The notes beneath the pieces were generated by a model. It was not told the DNA's origin and searched no databases. It worked only from the letters and a program-made list of their open reading frames with translations. A program made the translations under genes and the position numbers. A stretch of 64,000 nt of DNA from Tissierella creatinophila DSM 6911 (lineage in GTDB: Bacteria > Bacillota > Clostridia > Tissierellales > Tissierellaceae), in contig NZ_LTDM01000053.1 of the NCBI RefSeq assembly GCF_001940565.1, positions 1 to 64,000 on the forward strand. Direction: 5' to 3'. Position 1 is the first letter of the stretch; each line of letters opens with the position of its first letter. Of this stretch, positions 52,031 through 62,029 are shown piece after piece.

Positions 52031-52151
52031 GGTTTATTTTCAAAATTTTCGGCATGTAATGATTCATTTTTGATTAATTACTATTTCAATTATAGTATGG
52101 CAACTATATATATTGATATTTAATTTAGTAATGATAAAAGTTGCCAACAAT

Positions 52152-52177
52152 AAAACCCCCAGTATACTGAAGGCTTT
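52152..52177 (-). terminator. Terminator after the 52.3 kb gene
   Basis: On the minus strand AAAGCCTTCAG-TATA-CTGGGGGTTTT with G:T pairs, ending in TTTTATTG. It begins about 105 bp after the stop. Confidence 0.6.
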
Positions 52178-52282
52178 AGTCTTAGCAATTTTTAAAAGAA
52201 TACATTATGCAAGTCATTTCTATATAAATTAAATTTGTCACTTATTGCTTTATAGTTAAATGTTTATCGAGAACTCTAAATA

Positions 52283-53185
52283 CTATTCTAAAATAATCGT
52301 TTCCACATTAGATGCGCTCAACGCTGTAAGTAACACTGTGTTTTCAAGTATCCCATTTCCTTGTGCTATATCAACTAAATCCACGAGATCAATATCCTCA
52401 TTTATTAGCCCATATACAATAGGATAATAGTCTCTTACTTCTTCAAATGCATCGTAATCATATGCCCTAATATCCACCAAATCTTCTCCTACACGAATAC
52501 CTCGATAATCTCCAGTTTCAACATCGAAAACATATGCTCTCTGTTCTTTTACAAGCCGATCAATAACTTTCTCGAAATCATTGTTGATTGGGAAGTACAG
52601 CATTGGAACTTCGTATCTATTTCGAGTCAAATCATCTACAATATATCCAATTCCATACAGGCTAACTTTTACTTGAATCCCTGCTTCTATACCAGCTATA
52701 TCAGAACTACCAGACATTAAAGCAGGAATTCCTTCATCATCAACCCAAATAATGTCTCGCTGTGGGTCCGAAGGATTATATCGTTTTGTGAAGTTTCTCT
52801 GTGTAGTTTTTAACCCAGTACCAATCGCCTTGAATCTTCTGGCAGTAGATTTCCATGCATTTTTACGCCTTGAAAGCTGAAATAACCGCCTATTCAACTG
52901 TTCATCTTCCTGACAACGTCTTACAAGGACAGCCTCTGCAATTTTTCCAGGCAAAGTCATAGCTGTGATATTTACGTTAGAAGCAAATATCTGCTTTAGA
53001 ATTAAACGATTATCTTGGTATGAAATATTTCCAATCTCATCTTGTAAAATCTGTATTAATCTCCTACCTCGCATGGGAATAATAATATCTGTAGAGCGTC
53101 ACCCATATTGAAACTCATTGTAAGGCTGTGATGATATGAGATTCCCATTCCCATCTACTAGCCCTACGATTAATCTATTATGCAT
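52283..53185 (-). pseudogene. Possible PD-(D/E)XK-like protein gene with in-frame stop
   Basis: From an ATG at 53185 with a strong GAGGAGG site the frame reads MHNRLIVGLVDGNGNLISSQ and on to FQYG, meets TGA at 53101-53099, then stays open for 263 more codons. The ATG at 53074 has no ribosome-binding site, so the full gene is probably about 300 codons broken by one nonsense change (CGA or TGG to TGA). The body has DIIWVDDEG and later SDIAGIEAGIQVKVS, a D...QxK pattern reminiscent of Mrr-like nucleases, but the fold is not secure. Otherwise unrecognised. Confidence 0.55.
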
Positions 53186-53457
53186 CAAACCTGCCTCCTC
53201 TCATGGATATGAAGGTAAATGCTCAAATTTCTCCACATACTAATCATATATATTATCGAATATCTGACCCTCTATATTCATGATTTCCTCAATATGAATC
53301 TATATTCCATCAGTCATAACAACAATTCGATTATAAACATCTATCTTCTTTACCATAGCACTAGAAGTAAAATAAGCACCGTAATTCTTATTTTAATCCA
53401 GTTGAAAATAGGTAATTATAACTTCAGGTTAGATTACTTCTTTTATATTTAGTATCG
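53186..53457. other. Spacer between the broken gene and the HEPN-motif gene
   Basis: About 270 bp, AT-rich, with no gene, terminator or promoter that I can support. Confidence 0.3.
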
Positions 53458-55221
53458 TCATTGTGATTCAAAATAATCCAGGCAATTATCACAAAAAACA
53501 GGTTCTTCTTCATTGGAATTGCCTTCAAATAAGCATTCGCAGCGACTACAAATTGCAATTTCATTCATTTCACCACAATTTAAGCACTGTCCAAATATTC
53601 CATAGTTTTCATCAACGCAAATATAATCTTCACCACATTCCCAACAAGGTATCTCAGCTAATGGATTTTGTCCGCCATCTTTTATTATTGAAAACATTTC
53701 TGAATCGATACATTCACGCATATTTTCAAAATGTGTTTCAATAAAATCCATAAGTCCTTCTGTCAACTCATCCACATCTGATATATAAAATTCATCTTGT
53801 CTTTCGGGCATATAATTTCCCTGATATGAGTTAAAGGATACTTCACCATTTATATATCTTATTTGTTTAGAATAAGATTCTTTGCCCAGTTGAACTAAAA
53901 TATTTATAGAACTTTCATCACCCTGCGACTCAGTTATAGATTCAATTGAATAGCTTACAATAGCGATTTCATCATTAATCTTATATTTGACTTCAAAAAG
54001 AATACCTATGTCAGAAGAAGAAATAATATTTTGGTAATCACTAATTTCAATATCATTGCGGAACCTTAAATTAGCTTGAAATTCCGAATGAAAATTGTAT
54101 AAATATTCATCAAATAAGTCCAAAATTTCTTCTGAACTGCGTATTTCAACACCAGCTTCCGAGACCATTATTTCATGAAGTGCTGCTTCTTGTTCTTGTC
54201 TTTCCATTTCCAACTGTTCAGAAATTATTCCACGCTGCTCAGAAGAAATAATATGTTCAGAAACCTTTTTCAATCCAAATTTCAATTCTTCTTCGACTGT
54301 ATGAATAGAACTTAAAATAGTCGTATATGCGGCGCGGTCAATTAGCTTGTTGTGAACAACATGATTTCGATTTAATTCAAATTCTTTCAAATTCTCAATA
54401 AAACTATTAGAAAGATATTTTGAAAATTGATCTGTCCATAAATCTTTTGTAGTATGCATTTGTTCAGACAGTATTTTCTTTAGTTTTTCAAGTTTAATCT
54501 CAGAATGTCCATTCAATAACTGACTAACCTCATTATTAAATATAGGTTTCCACTTTTTTTCTTGTAACATGAAAATAGAGATTAGATCACCTATATCAAT
54601 GGACATCAAGCGTTCATCGACGTTTGCAAACCCAGGAACAACAGATTTATATCCCCTTAGCCGTGAACGGTGCTTGTCTCGTATATAGGCTGGAACATAA
54701 ACATTCCACCATTCAATGCCATATTCTTTAATCATTACCTCATTTATCAATTGACGCGCAAGATTTTCGACACGATATATAGATGGATAAAGTTCAATTG
54801 ATAGCATTTCAGAATCTTTATCCATAAGCCAAACAATTTTTTCCCAATCAGATTTTATAATTTTTTTAATGAAAAGCTTTAACTGTTCTAAATAATTATC
54901 ATTTATCCCTAGCTTGTAGTCATTAGAATATATTGTAATTTGAAGCTGATTTGACGAATTAAATGTTCCAAATTCAAACTCTAATTTCCAATGAGTATCA
55001 TGACCATCCTTTGAGTAAATAAAATTAATTATAAAAATATTCTCTTCAATAGACATAATTGGTGAACTGCTGGCAAAATCTAAACTTGATTGATTTGTTA
55101 CTAGTTGAGTTATTAACTTTTTATCAAGCAAGTTATTTATAATATTTTTTGTATAAGCAAACCAATCATTATCCCCTGATTGAGTATTGTTTACTACTAA
55201 AAAGTCAACTAATGCTGTCAT
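53458..55221 (-). CDS. Large protein with HEPN-type RNxxxH motif and C-terminal zinc ribbons
   Basis: A 587-residue protein of no family I can name. In a helical region (residues 150-330) lies FELNRNHVVHNKL, with R285 and H290 in the RNxxxH spacing of HEPN ribonucleases. A Glu-rich coiled coil follows (about 335-365). The last 60 residues hold paired cysteines (CWEC, CLNC, CSRCEC, CDNC), probably two zinc ribbons. GGGGGTG precedes the ATG. HEPN RNases with zinc ribbons occur in abortive-infection and RNA-sensing proteins. Neighbours (SieB-like, phosphoesterase-NTPase, AbiE) favour defence. The assignment rests on one motif and context, so it is tentative. Confidence 0.55.
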   Translation of the reverse strand: MTALVDFLVVNNTQSGDNDWFAYTKNIINNLLDKKLITQLVTNQSSLDFASSSPIMSIEENIFIINFIYSKDGHDTHWKLEFEFGTFNSSNQLQITIYSNDYKLGINDNYLEQLKLFIKKIIKSDWEKIVWLMDKDSEMLSIELYPSIYRVENLARQLINEVMIKEYGIEWWNVYVPAYIRDKHRSRLRGYKSVVPGFANVDERLMSIDIGDLISIFMLQEKKWKPIFNNEVSQLLNGHSEIKLEKLKKILSEQMHTTKDLWTDQFSKYLSNSFIENLKEFELNRNHVVHNKLIDRAAYTTILSSIHTVEEELKFGLKKVSEHIISSEQRGIISEQLEMERQEQEAALHEIMVSEAGVEIRSSEEILDLFDEYLYNFHSEFQANLRFRNDIEISDYQNIISSSDIGILFEVKYKINDEIAIVSYSIESITESQGDESSINILVQLGKESYSKQIRYINGEVSFNSYQGNYMPERQDEFYISDVDELTEGLMDFIETHFENMRECIDSEMFSIIKDGGQNPLAEIPCWECGEDYICVDENYGIFGQCLNCGEMNEIAICSRCECLFEGNSNEEEPVFCDNCLDYFESQ

Positions 55222-55342
55222 TTAAACACCCCCATGAATATTATAAGTACTATTAAAAATCTAATTTATTATTTTAAATATTGTAATTATACCAGCCAAT
55301 CAACCTCATATCTAAGCTATCTCCAAGTTAATCTATCAAAAA

Positions 55343-55888
55343 TTACATAAGCTTATACGTAAATGAATCTGTCAAAATCTCAATATTTCCTGCATTTAAG
55401 TTTTTATTTAAGAATTCAAGTGCATAAGGTTGTAAATTATACGCAAACGAATAACCCCATTCACTTATAGTTGATGCTCTATATAAAATAAATTTACTCT
55501 CCAAAGCTGCCTTTCTACCATCACTAAATTCAATCATTGCTGTACTTCTAAACCTATTATTATTTGAATCATAATATTTCTCAATAAGTAATGCCATCTC
55601 ATCAAGAGACATTGATCCTTTCATGTACTTAATTGCAGTCTTCTTAGCATTATAAAATTTACTCCAGATTATGTTTTTAATCCAACAAAATATTATAAAC
55701 AAATAATATGAACCTATAATAATAATAGAAAGGCTTATATAAGTCTGATATGATAGTCTGATTTCCTCAATTTGTATTTTTATTGCCCATTCAATGGGCA
55801 TAAACGTTATAATTAATGCTGTTATAAATACTATTGCAAACAGTTCTTTCAACTTTAATCTTTCAATAATTGTTTTAATAACGCCCAT
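55343..55888 (-). CDS. Membrane protein similar to superinfection-exclusion B (SieB)
   Basis: A 181-residue protein with two N-terminal transmembrane helices (about residues 15-35 and 48-72) and a soluble C-terminal domain of about 100 residues. The layout, with a short KLKELFAIVFITALIITFMP first helix and basic linker after helix two, resembles the SieB family known to abort lysis in phage superinfection. AGGGG precedes the ATG. It lies 120 bp before the HEPN-motif gene in the same direction. The match is by topology and general pattern, not by catalytic residues. Confidence 0.5.
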   Translation of the reverse strand: MGVIKTIIERLKLKELFAIVFITALIITFMPIEWAIKIQIEEIRLSYQTYISLSIIIIGSYYLFIIFCWIKNIIWSKFYNAKKTAIKYMKGSMSLDEMALLIEKYYDSNNNRFRSTAMIEFSDGRKAALESKFILYRASTISEWGYSFAYNLQPYALEFLNKNLNAGNIEILTDSFTYKLM

Positions 55889-56101
55889 ATTTCACCCCTA
55901 ATTCACAATGATTTCATACTAATTATTGGACACCTTTTTTTTAGATTTAATATATAGAGGAGCTTTTTTTGTATCCTAAGATATATACTACATCCAATAT
56001 AAATAATTAATACTAGTTTTATATTTATACGGTATAGCATAGTTAATAGTAACATATACTAAAATAAGATAAATACCCAAGCATTGTGGAAAACTAAGAA
56101 C

Positions 56102-56136
56102 TCACTTTACTAGTTCGGTCATAATCTGTAAAGTGA
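56102..56136 (-). terminator. Weak terminator after the phosphoesterase-NTPase gene
   Basis: TCACTTTAC (56102-56110) and GTAAAGTGA (56128-56136), 17-nt loop, followed on the minus strand by an imperfect T-rich stretch. Confidence 0.4.
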
Positions 56137-56168
56137 AAATGACCAATCAAGCCAATGTAATGAGGTAT

Positions 56169-59100
56169 TTATCTTGCTTTTTTCTTGCTTTGAAAAGATG
56201 ATAATAATATTTGTTTCTTGGATGATTCAGGAAAACCTTCTAATAATTTAGAACGCTGACTATGATTTAATGCATCCCTAGTCATTATGTGTTTTCTTGC
56301 AACAAGTTGTACAAGCTGCTTTAAAAACAAGTCTCCAGAATTATCCATCAACCTTTTAAAGTTTTCTATAAATCCATCCGTTGTGTCTCCATTTTCTATC
56401 ATCATTAAATTCATAATTAAATAATTTGAATTATCCATTTCAAATTCATTTAACAGTCCAAGTGTTTTTCTATCAGAACCATTAAACGCAATATTATCAT
56501 ATAGACTCAGGCACAATGCAATAGAAAAAGAAACAAAAAACTTTTCAATTTTTTCTTTTTCTATATCAGGTGAACCTTCCATAACATCCAATAAGCCTTT
56601 AATTTCCTCAATTATTTGATCATAATTATCATCATATTTCTTTAAAATGGCATATAATATTTTATTTGGAATTTTATAAATACAATCAATAATTTCAGTT
56701 TTTTCAGTAGAATTTAAAATACTGAATTGACTAACAAGAGATTTGGAAATAATCTCCATGTATTTAATGGCTCTATTTATATTATTTGGAAACCTTTCTA
56801 TTTCACTTTCATCATAATCGTAAATACTTACATATCTTATCTCTTCTTCTTGCTTTTGAAGATGCCTCTCTCGCTCAGTTGCATGTTCTTTATAGACCTT
56901 TCTATCAGTACTGTTAGGTGCCGATATGTTATCTAGCTGAGCTTTTTTAAGAAAACTAATGTTAGATTTATCAAAGTTTAATTCTTCAAAAGGGTCAAGA
57001 ATCTTGTTCACCTGTTTACAAAGGTTTAATACCATTTTTGTGTTACTTCTTAAATAAGACAGAAATAGTAAGATTGTATCATTAATTCCAAAACAAATGT
57101 TATTTAATATATAATGCAATTCTTCTATATCAGGACCATTCCGTTCTATTAGTTTATTTATCTTTTTTGCTATGAAATAAGATAATAAATTTCTATTAGA
57201 AAACTCATAATTTAGACTTCCACTGGAACTTTGAATAATTTTAGATTTTAACGAGGACTCCATAAATCTTTGAATATCAATTTTAATAGCATAATCTTTA
57301 CAATATTGATTTATTATTTCTTCAATCTTTGTTGAAGAGATATTTTCAGTTTTATTGAAGTGCATATAAAACGCTATTTCTTCAAGTGAAATCATAAAAT
57401 CTTCCACTTCACTTTTATGTGAATTTTTTATGATTGAATTTCTAATATTGGTCTCAAATATTAAGTTAAATACACCCTCTCCTCTTCTTTCCTGTGCATG
57501 TTGCCCTAAAAAGAACTTTATGTATTGTATTATGAAGTCAGGAGTAAGGTTAAATAATCCAAATTTTTTCAAAACAAAAGCATCAACTACCCTTATCAGA
57601 TTATCGATATCATCCCTACAAATTTCAGGAGAATTTAATTCACAGACTTTTATTATTAGCTCTTCTCTTTTATCCTTATAAAAATCTGAGATAATATAGT
57701 TTTCTATATCAGATTCATATTTCAAAGCATTCTTTACAGGCTCTATTAAATTAACATCAAATATTTCATTACTTGATAGTATTACATATCCAACATTATT
57801 AACAAGATACTCTAATAACTTATCTCGGCTCCCAATATGGTTTATACTATTAAAGTCATCAACAAAAACTATTTTTTTATCCCTATCCAATTGTTCATAT
57901 CTGTTAAAATCTACTGATTCTTCACTATATTGTTCTTCAAATAAATCCCTAAGTAATTTATTGATTTTCTTGGATTTATAATCATCACTTCCTAAATATA
58001 GTGGTGTAAAGCCCCTCCCTAACGATGCCTTATAGAGATACTTTAAAAGTGCTGATTTTCCACTACTGTTTCTTCCAGTAATATTAATACATTTAATTTC
58101 AGACAAAACACTAAAAAAGCCTTCCTCATCTAAAATCTTTTTCTTAATTTCAGATTGGGCCTTGTATTTAGTGTTTAATTCTGGAAAAACAAAATAATCA
58201 GTAACATCATCTGCTAAATTCTGATTATCTGCATAAAATTGTTCTATAAAATCATCATTAGGTTCAAACTCATTATTTTTCTTTTTAATTTTATGAGGAC
58301 CAAACAAATCTTCTTTAATAAATATACTCTCTTTCTTATTCCATTTAAAAATGGTATTTTCAATGGTAAAATCAGTAGAATCAAATATCATTGCAGAAAA
58401 AGTACTTTCATGGGTAAATCTACCACTATACTCTCCACCTTTAGAAATAATTGTTCCATTTTTATTATTTTCTATTTGTTGAACTCCCTTGGCTATATGC
58501 TCATGTCCTTGAAAAACAACTTCTGAATTTTTAAGTAAAGTATCTTCTAAATTATTTTTAGTATCCCATCTAAACCATTCTGTACTATGATGCATAACAG
58601 TGATAGCTAAATCCACAGTTTCCTTCTTTAATAATGAGTACAGTTTATCTTCTGGAAAATAATGAAGCTCTTTATTATCCATTTTTTTAGTTGAAAAAGG
58701 GGCAGTATTAATAAGATTAGCCTGAATAGTAAAATTACCAAATTGGATTATTTTTACATCACATGATCTATTATGTTTAAAACAATTTTTAGAATTAGCA
58801 TAATCCCAAAAATTTTTCATTAAGGCATGGTCTTTTTCAAGCTCATCATCAATATTTTTACCGTTTTTAAATAGTTCAATAATATCTTCGGAAGTACGAC
58901 TACTTGTCCCATAACTAATATCATGATTGCCAGGTACAATTAATAATTTGATATATTTATCAAGTTTTTTACCCAGTTTCGATAAAATTGTACCTATAAA
59001 TCCTCGCACAACTTTATATTCATTTATAGCTCCTGAATATGCTAAATCACCTGAAGCTACTAGTATACATTCATCAATGTCGCCAAGCGAATTAAGAGAA

Positions 59101-59186
59101 TTAATCATTTGCTCAAGTTTATGATTATTTAAATCTGAACCGTCTTTGCAATGTATATCCGTTAAATGTAAAAATAAAATTTTCAT
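56169..59186 (-). CDS. Calcineurin-like phosphoesterase fused to a STAND-like P-loop NTPase
   Basis: A 1005-residue two-part protein. Residues 1-300 are a complete metallophosphoesterase: DIH (near residue 10), SGDLAYSG, PGNHD, MHHS and GHEH. After a linker comes a P-loop domain with Walker A GRNSSGKSALLKYLY (near 371) and Walker B KKIVFVDDFNS (near 440). About 550 helical residues follow with no clear repeat. The build (N-terminal effector, central NTPase, large C-terminal region) is that of STAND/Avs-type antiviral sensors, where the C-terminus would detect a phage product. I prefer the ATG at 59186. Neighbours are defence-like. Ligand and substrate are unknown. Confidence 0.8.
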   Translation of the reverse strand: MKILFLHLTDIHCKDGSDLNNHKLEQMINSLNSLGDIDECILVASGDLAYSGAINEYKVVRGFIGTILSKLGKKLDKYIKLLIVPGNHDISYGTSSRTSEDIIELFKNGKNIDDELEKDHALMKNFWDYANSKNCFKHNRSCDVKIIQFGNFTIQANLINTAPFSTKKMDNKELHYFPEDKLYSLLKKETVDLAITVMHHSTEWFRWDTKNNLEDTLLKNSEVVFQGHEHIAKGVQQIENNKNGTIISKGGEYSGRFTHESTFSAMIFDSTDFTIENTIFKWNKKESIFIKEDLFGPHKIKKKNNEFEPNDDFIEQFYADNQNLADDVTDYFVFPELNTKYKAQSEIKKKILDEEGFFSVLSEIKCINITGRNSSGKSALLKYLYKASLGRGFTPLYLGSDDYKSKKINKLLRDLFEEQYSEESVDFNRYEQLDRDKKIVFVDDFNSINHIGSRDKLLEYLVNNVGYVILSSNEIFDVNLIEPVKNALKYESDIENYIISDFYKDKREELIIKVCELNSPEICRDDIDNLIRVVDAFVLKKFGLFNLTPDFIIQYIKFFLGQHAQERRGEGVFNLIFETNIRNSIIKNSHKSEVEDFMISLEEIAFYMHFNKTENISSTKIEEIINQYCKDYAIKIDIQRFMESSLKSKIIQSSSGSLNYEFSNRNLLSYFIAKKINKLIERNGPDIEELHYILNNICFGINDTILLFLSYLRSNTKMVLNLCKQVNKILDPFEELNFDKSNISFLKKAQLDNISAPNSTDRKVYKEHATERERHLQKQEEEIRYVSIYDYDESEIERFPNNINRAIKYMEIISKSLVSQFSILNSTEKTEIIDCIYKIPNKILYAILKKYDDNYDQIIEEIKGLLDVMEGSPDIEKEKIEKFFVSFSIALCLSLYDNIAFNGSDRKTLGLLNEFEMDNSNYLIMNLMMIENGDTTDGFIENFKRLMDNSGDLFLKQLVQLVARKHIMTRDALNHSQRSKLLEGFPESSKKQILLSSFQSKKKAR

Positions 59187-59440
59187 ATGACTAGATTTCA
59201 ACTCCCTATAAATATTAATGACTATGGTTTGAAATAGCCATACTTCAATTTTATATCATACTCTATCTTTTCTCAACCTAAAAACCCATTATCCTCCAAA
59301 TATATAGATTATTCTGTCGACTTATTTCTACAAAATATGCCAACATCAAAACCCTCAGTCTTATCTAAGAACTTTAATCTTGGTATATTATGACCATTGG
59401 AGCAGTAACTTTTCTTTAATTCGTTACTACTCTTTATCAT

Positions 59441-61093
59441 TTAGTCATAGTAGTCCACCATCTGTTCCATCACTATTCCTGATTCAAATTGTATCTCTAG
59501 TCTTTCCCTTCGATTGACTCTAATAGTATTAATTAATCTTCTTACTAGGTCTTCATCAAATTCCCTTACCTGGGGTCTTACTGTCTTTATGGTGCTTTCC
59601 ATTTCATCTAGTCGTTCTTCATATCTTTCAGCTTGTTTTTTCTCTTGTACGAGCCTTAATTTTTCCTCTTTAAGCTGATTTATCTCTTCTGATATCCTTT
59701 TATACTCATCATCAAAGTCTTCTGCTACAGCTCCTAGCTTTGCATTTTCTTCTATTAGTTCTAGCATCTCTTTTTGAAGTAATTCTATATCTTTATCATA
59801 TTCTGTAGGTATTTCTTTTATTGAATATCCACCAATTACCCTTATAACATTCTCTCTAAATGCTCCTATAAAATCTCCTGTATCTTCTACAACACTGTTT
59901 ATGGCTTTCATTATAGCATCATGTAATAATTCTTCTTTAAGGGTTGGTGAGTGTTTACAGTTTGATTTCGTTCCATTCTTTAGTCTGTTTTCACATCTCC
60001 ATACTGCATATTTTTGTCCATATTTTGACCATACTTGTCTTCTATAGGGATGTCCACATTCCTCACATATTAAGATTTCAGTTAATGCGTATTTTGAACT
60101 GTATTTACTTCTTTCTTTTTTTATTTTATTAGTCTTTCTTGTAACTGCTGATTTATTAAGACTGGATCTTCTAGCTCTCTCTTCCTGTGCTTTATAAAAT
60201 AATTCCTTTGGTATAATTGCTTCATGATTATCTTCTATATAATATTGAGGTACTATACCATCATTCTTTACTCTTTTTTTAGTTAGGAAATCTACTGTAT
60301 AGGTTTTCTGTAGTAGGGCATCCCCCATGTATTTTTCGTTTACTAACATTCTACTTATTACACTAGTATTCCACTTATCCTTTCCAGTAACTGTCTTTAT
60401 TTTATCTTCTTCCAAAGATCTTGTTATCTGCACTAGACTACTTCCTTCTAGGTACATTCTAAATATCCTTCTTACTATTTCTGCTTCTTCTGGTTCTATA
60501 GCTAGATTTCCTTTGTCATCCTTAGTGTAGCCCATAAACTTTTTATGATTTACTGATATTATTCCATTTTCAAATCTTCTAGTAATTCCCCATTTAGTAT
60601 TTTCACTTAAGTTTCTACTTTCTTCTTGTGCCTGGCTGCTTAGTATGGTTATTAGTAGTTCTCCTGAGCCATCTAGGGTGTTTATATTTTCCTTCTCGAA
60701 TAATATTGCTATATTCTTATCTTTTAACTTCCTTATTGTTTGGAGAGAGTCTACAGTATTTCTAGCAAATCTGCTGACTGATTTTGTTAAAACCATATCT
60801 ATTTTCCCTGCCATACAGTCATCAATCATAGCATTAAAATCATCTCTCTTTTTAGTATTAGTTGCTGACTTACCATCATCTGCATATATACCAGCACTTT
60901 TCCAGTTTAAATTATCTTGTATCTTTTCCGTGTAGTAAGCTACTTGGGCTTCATAGCTACCTTCTTGTGCTTCTAGGGTAGTACTTACTCTACAGTAGGC
61001 AGCCACTCTTAGTTCCTTATGTTCAGGCCTTATTCTACTATCATGAATAATCTTTGGTGGTATAATTGCTACATTTTTCTTTACTGCTCTCAA
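59441..61093 (-). CDS. Large serine recombinase
   Basis: A 550-residue site-specific integrase. The N-terminal resolvase domain shows AAYCRVSTTLEAQEGSYEAQ with the nucleophilic Ser, later DMVLTKSVSRFARNTVDSL. A recombinase domain follows (GYTKDDKGNLAIEPEEAEIVRRIF, WNTSVISRML), then a zinc ribbon (CEECGHPYRRQ), and a Glu/Lys-rich coiled coil near residues 435-500. The start is TTG at 61093 after AGGAGG. Third of three consecutive recombinase genes, 20 bp after its neighbour. Such enzymes integrate and excise phages or conjugative elements at short att sites. Confidence 0.95.
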   Translation of the reverse strand: MRAVKKNVAIIPPKIIHDSRIRPEHKELRVAAYCRVSTTLEAQEGSYEAQVAYYTEKIQDNLNWKSAGIYADDGKSATNTKKRDDFNAMIDDCMAGKIDMVLTKSVSRFARNTVDSLQTIRKLKDKNIAILFEKENINTLDGSGELLITILSSQAQEESRNLSENTKWGITRRFENGIISVNHKKFMGYTKDDKGNLAIEPEEAEIVRRIFRMYLEGSSLVQITRSLEEDKIKTVTGKDKWNTSVISRMLVNEKYMGDALLQKTYTVDFLTKKRVKNDGIVPQYYIEDNHEAIIPKELFYKAQEERARRSSLNKSAVTRKTNKIKKERSKYSSKYALTEILICEECGHPYRRQVWSKYGQKYAVWRCENRLKNGTKSNCKHSPTLKEELLHDAIMKAINSVVEDTGDFIGAFRENVIRVIGGYSIKEIPTEYDKDIELLQKEMLELIEENAKLGAVAEDFDDEYKRISEEINQLKEEKLRLVQEKKQAERYEERLDEMESTIKTVRPQVREFDEDLVRRLINTIRVNRRERLEIQFESGIVMEQMVDYYD

Positions 61094-61113
61094 AATTCTT
61101 CCTCCTTTCCACT

Positions 61114-62019
61114 TTATTTATATTCCTCTTCCATGGTAATTCCATTTATCAATTTTACTTCTATCTTTCCATCTTTATATATGATCATTTTCTTTATAAT
61201 CCTTTTAAATAAATCTTCATCAAATTCTATTAGTTTCTCTTTATCTCTTAATCCTTCTTTTATCTTTTTAGTGTTATAATCGTAATCATCTATTTTAGAA
61301 ATATCATAATAAGCCTTTGCTCTTTGAAATACTAGACTTGCTAATTCTTTAGATGAGTACATTCCCTTCTCTTCTAATTCTTTAATTCTTTCTTCTATAA
61401 CTCTAATCTCCATATTAAATTTAGGAGTTTTTTCTTTTTTTCCCCTATCCAGCATCCACATTCTTGATAGCAGGGTATTGGTTCCTGATATAAACATATC
61501 TTCTATATCCTCTTGGTCTAGGATTAAGCTTTTACATTTCATTTTCCTCTGATAAGAATGATTATTGCATTTCCATTTAACTTCTTCTTCAGGTTTACCT
61601 CCATTAGTGATGTACTGACGATAATATTCTCCACAATCTCCACATATTAATTTATCTATAAATATGCTTTCCTTTTTTCTGTTATTAATTTTATGAGTCC
61701 TAGAATATTGCTTACCCCTTAATTTTCTTTGTCTTTGTACTGCTTGGAAGGTTTCTTCATCTATAATTTGTGCGTATATTTCATCTCCCAAGTATTTAGT
61801 ATTTTCTAATATTCTTCCAATAGATCCATGATTCCAGCTAGGTTTATTATTTGCATTAGGAAATCCCTTATCCGTTAAATCCTCAGCTATTTTCCGTATA
61901 GATGACCCCTTCATATAAACATTAAATATCTCTTTTATTACTTCTGATTTCTTAATATCTATTTCTATCTTTCCATTTGCTAGGATATAGCCTAGTGGCA
62001 TATGTCTTTGCCTTTGCAT
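61114..62019 (-). CDS. Serine-recombinase-family protein lacking the catalytic domain
   Basis: A 301-residue protein that begins directly at the recombinase domain (MPLGYILANGKIEIDIKKSEVIKEIF, WNHGSIGRILENTKYLG) and has a zinc ribbon (CGDCGEYYRQY...C...C) and C-terminal helices. The resolvase domain with the active Ser is absent. A proper ribosome-binding site (GAGGTGG) before the ATG at 62019 argues that this is a deliberate short form, not a fragment. It may act as a DNA-binding accessory or directionality partner to the two flanking full-length enzymes. Confidence 0.88.
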   Translation of the reverse strand: MQRQRHMPLGYILANGKIEIDIKKSEVIKEIFNVYMKGSSIRKIAEDLTDKGFPNANNKPSWNHGSIGRILENTKYLGDEIYAQIIDEETFQAVQRQRKLRGKQYSRTHKINNRKKESIFIDKLICGDCGEYYRQYITNGGKPEEEVKWKCNNHSYQRKMKCKSLILDQEDIEDMFISGTNTLLSRMWMLDRGKKEKTPKFNMEIRVIEERIKELEEKGMYSSKELASLVFQRAKAYYDISKIDDYDYNTKKIKEGLRDKEKLIEFDEDLFKRIIKKMIIYKDGKIEVKLINGITMEEEYK

Positions 62020-62029
62020 ATTTTCCACC

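Noticed and set aside
53099-53101. TGA as selenocysteine codon
   Set aside because: Although organisms of this type use selenocysteine in reductases, there is no redox context and I see no adjacent SECIS-like hairpin; a nonsense change is simpler.
59345-59440. Inverted repeat AGTAAC/GTTACT near the end of the last recombinase gene as an att site
   Set aside because: Att sites of large serine recombinases are about 50 bp with a central dinucleotide; a 6-bp repeat without a second copy is not evidence.
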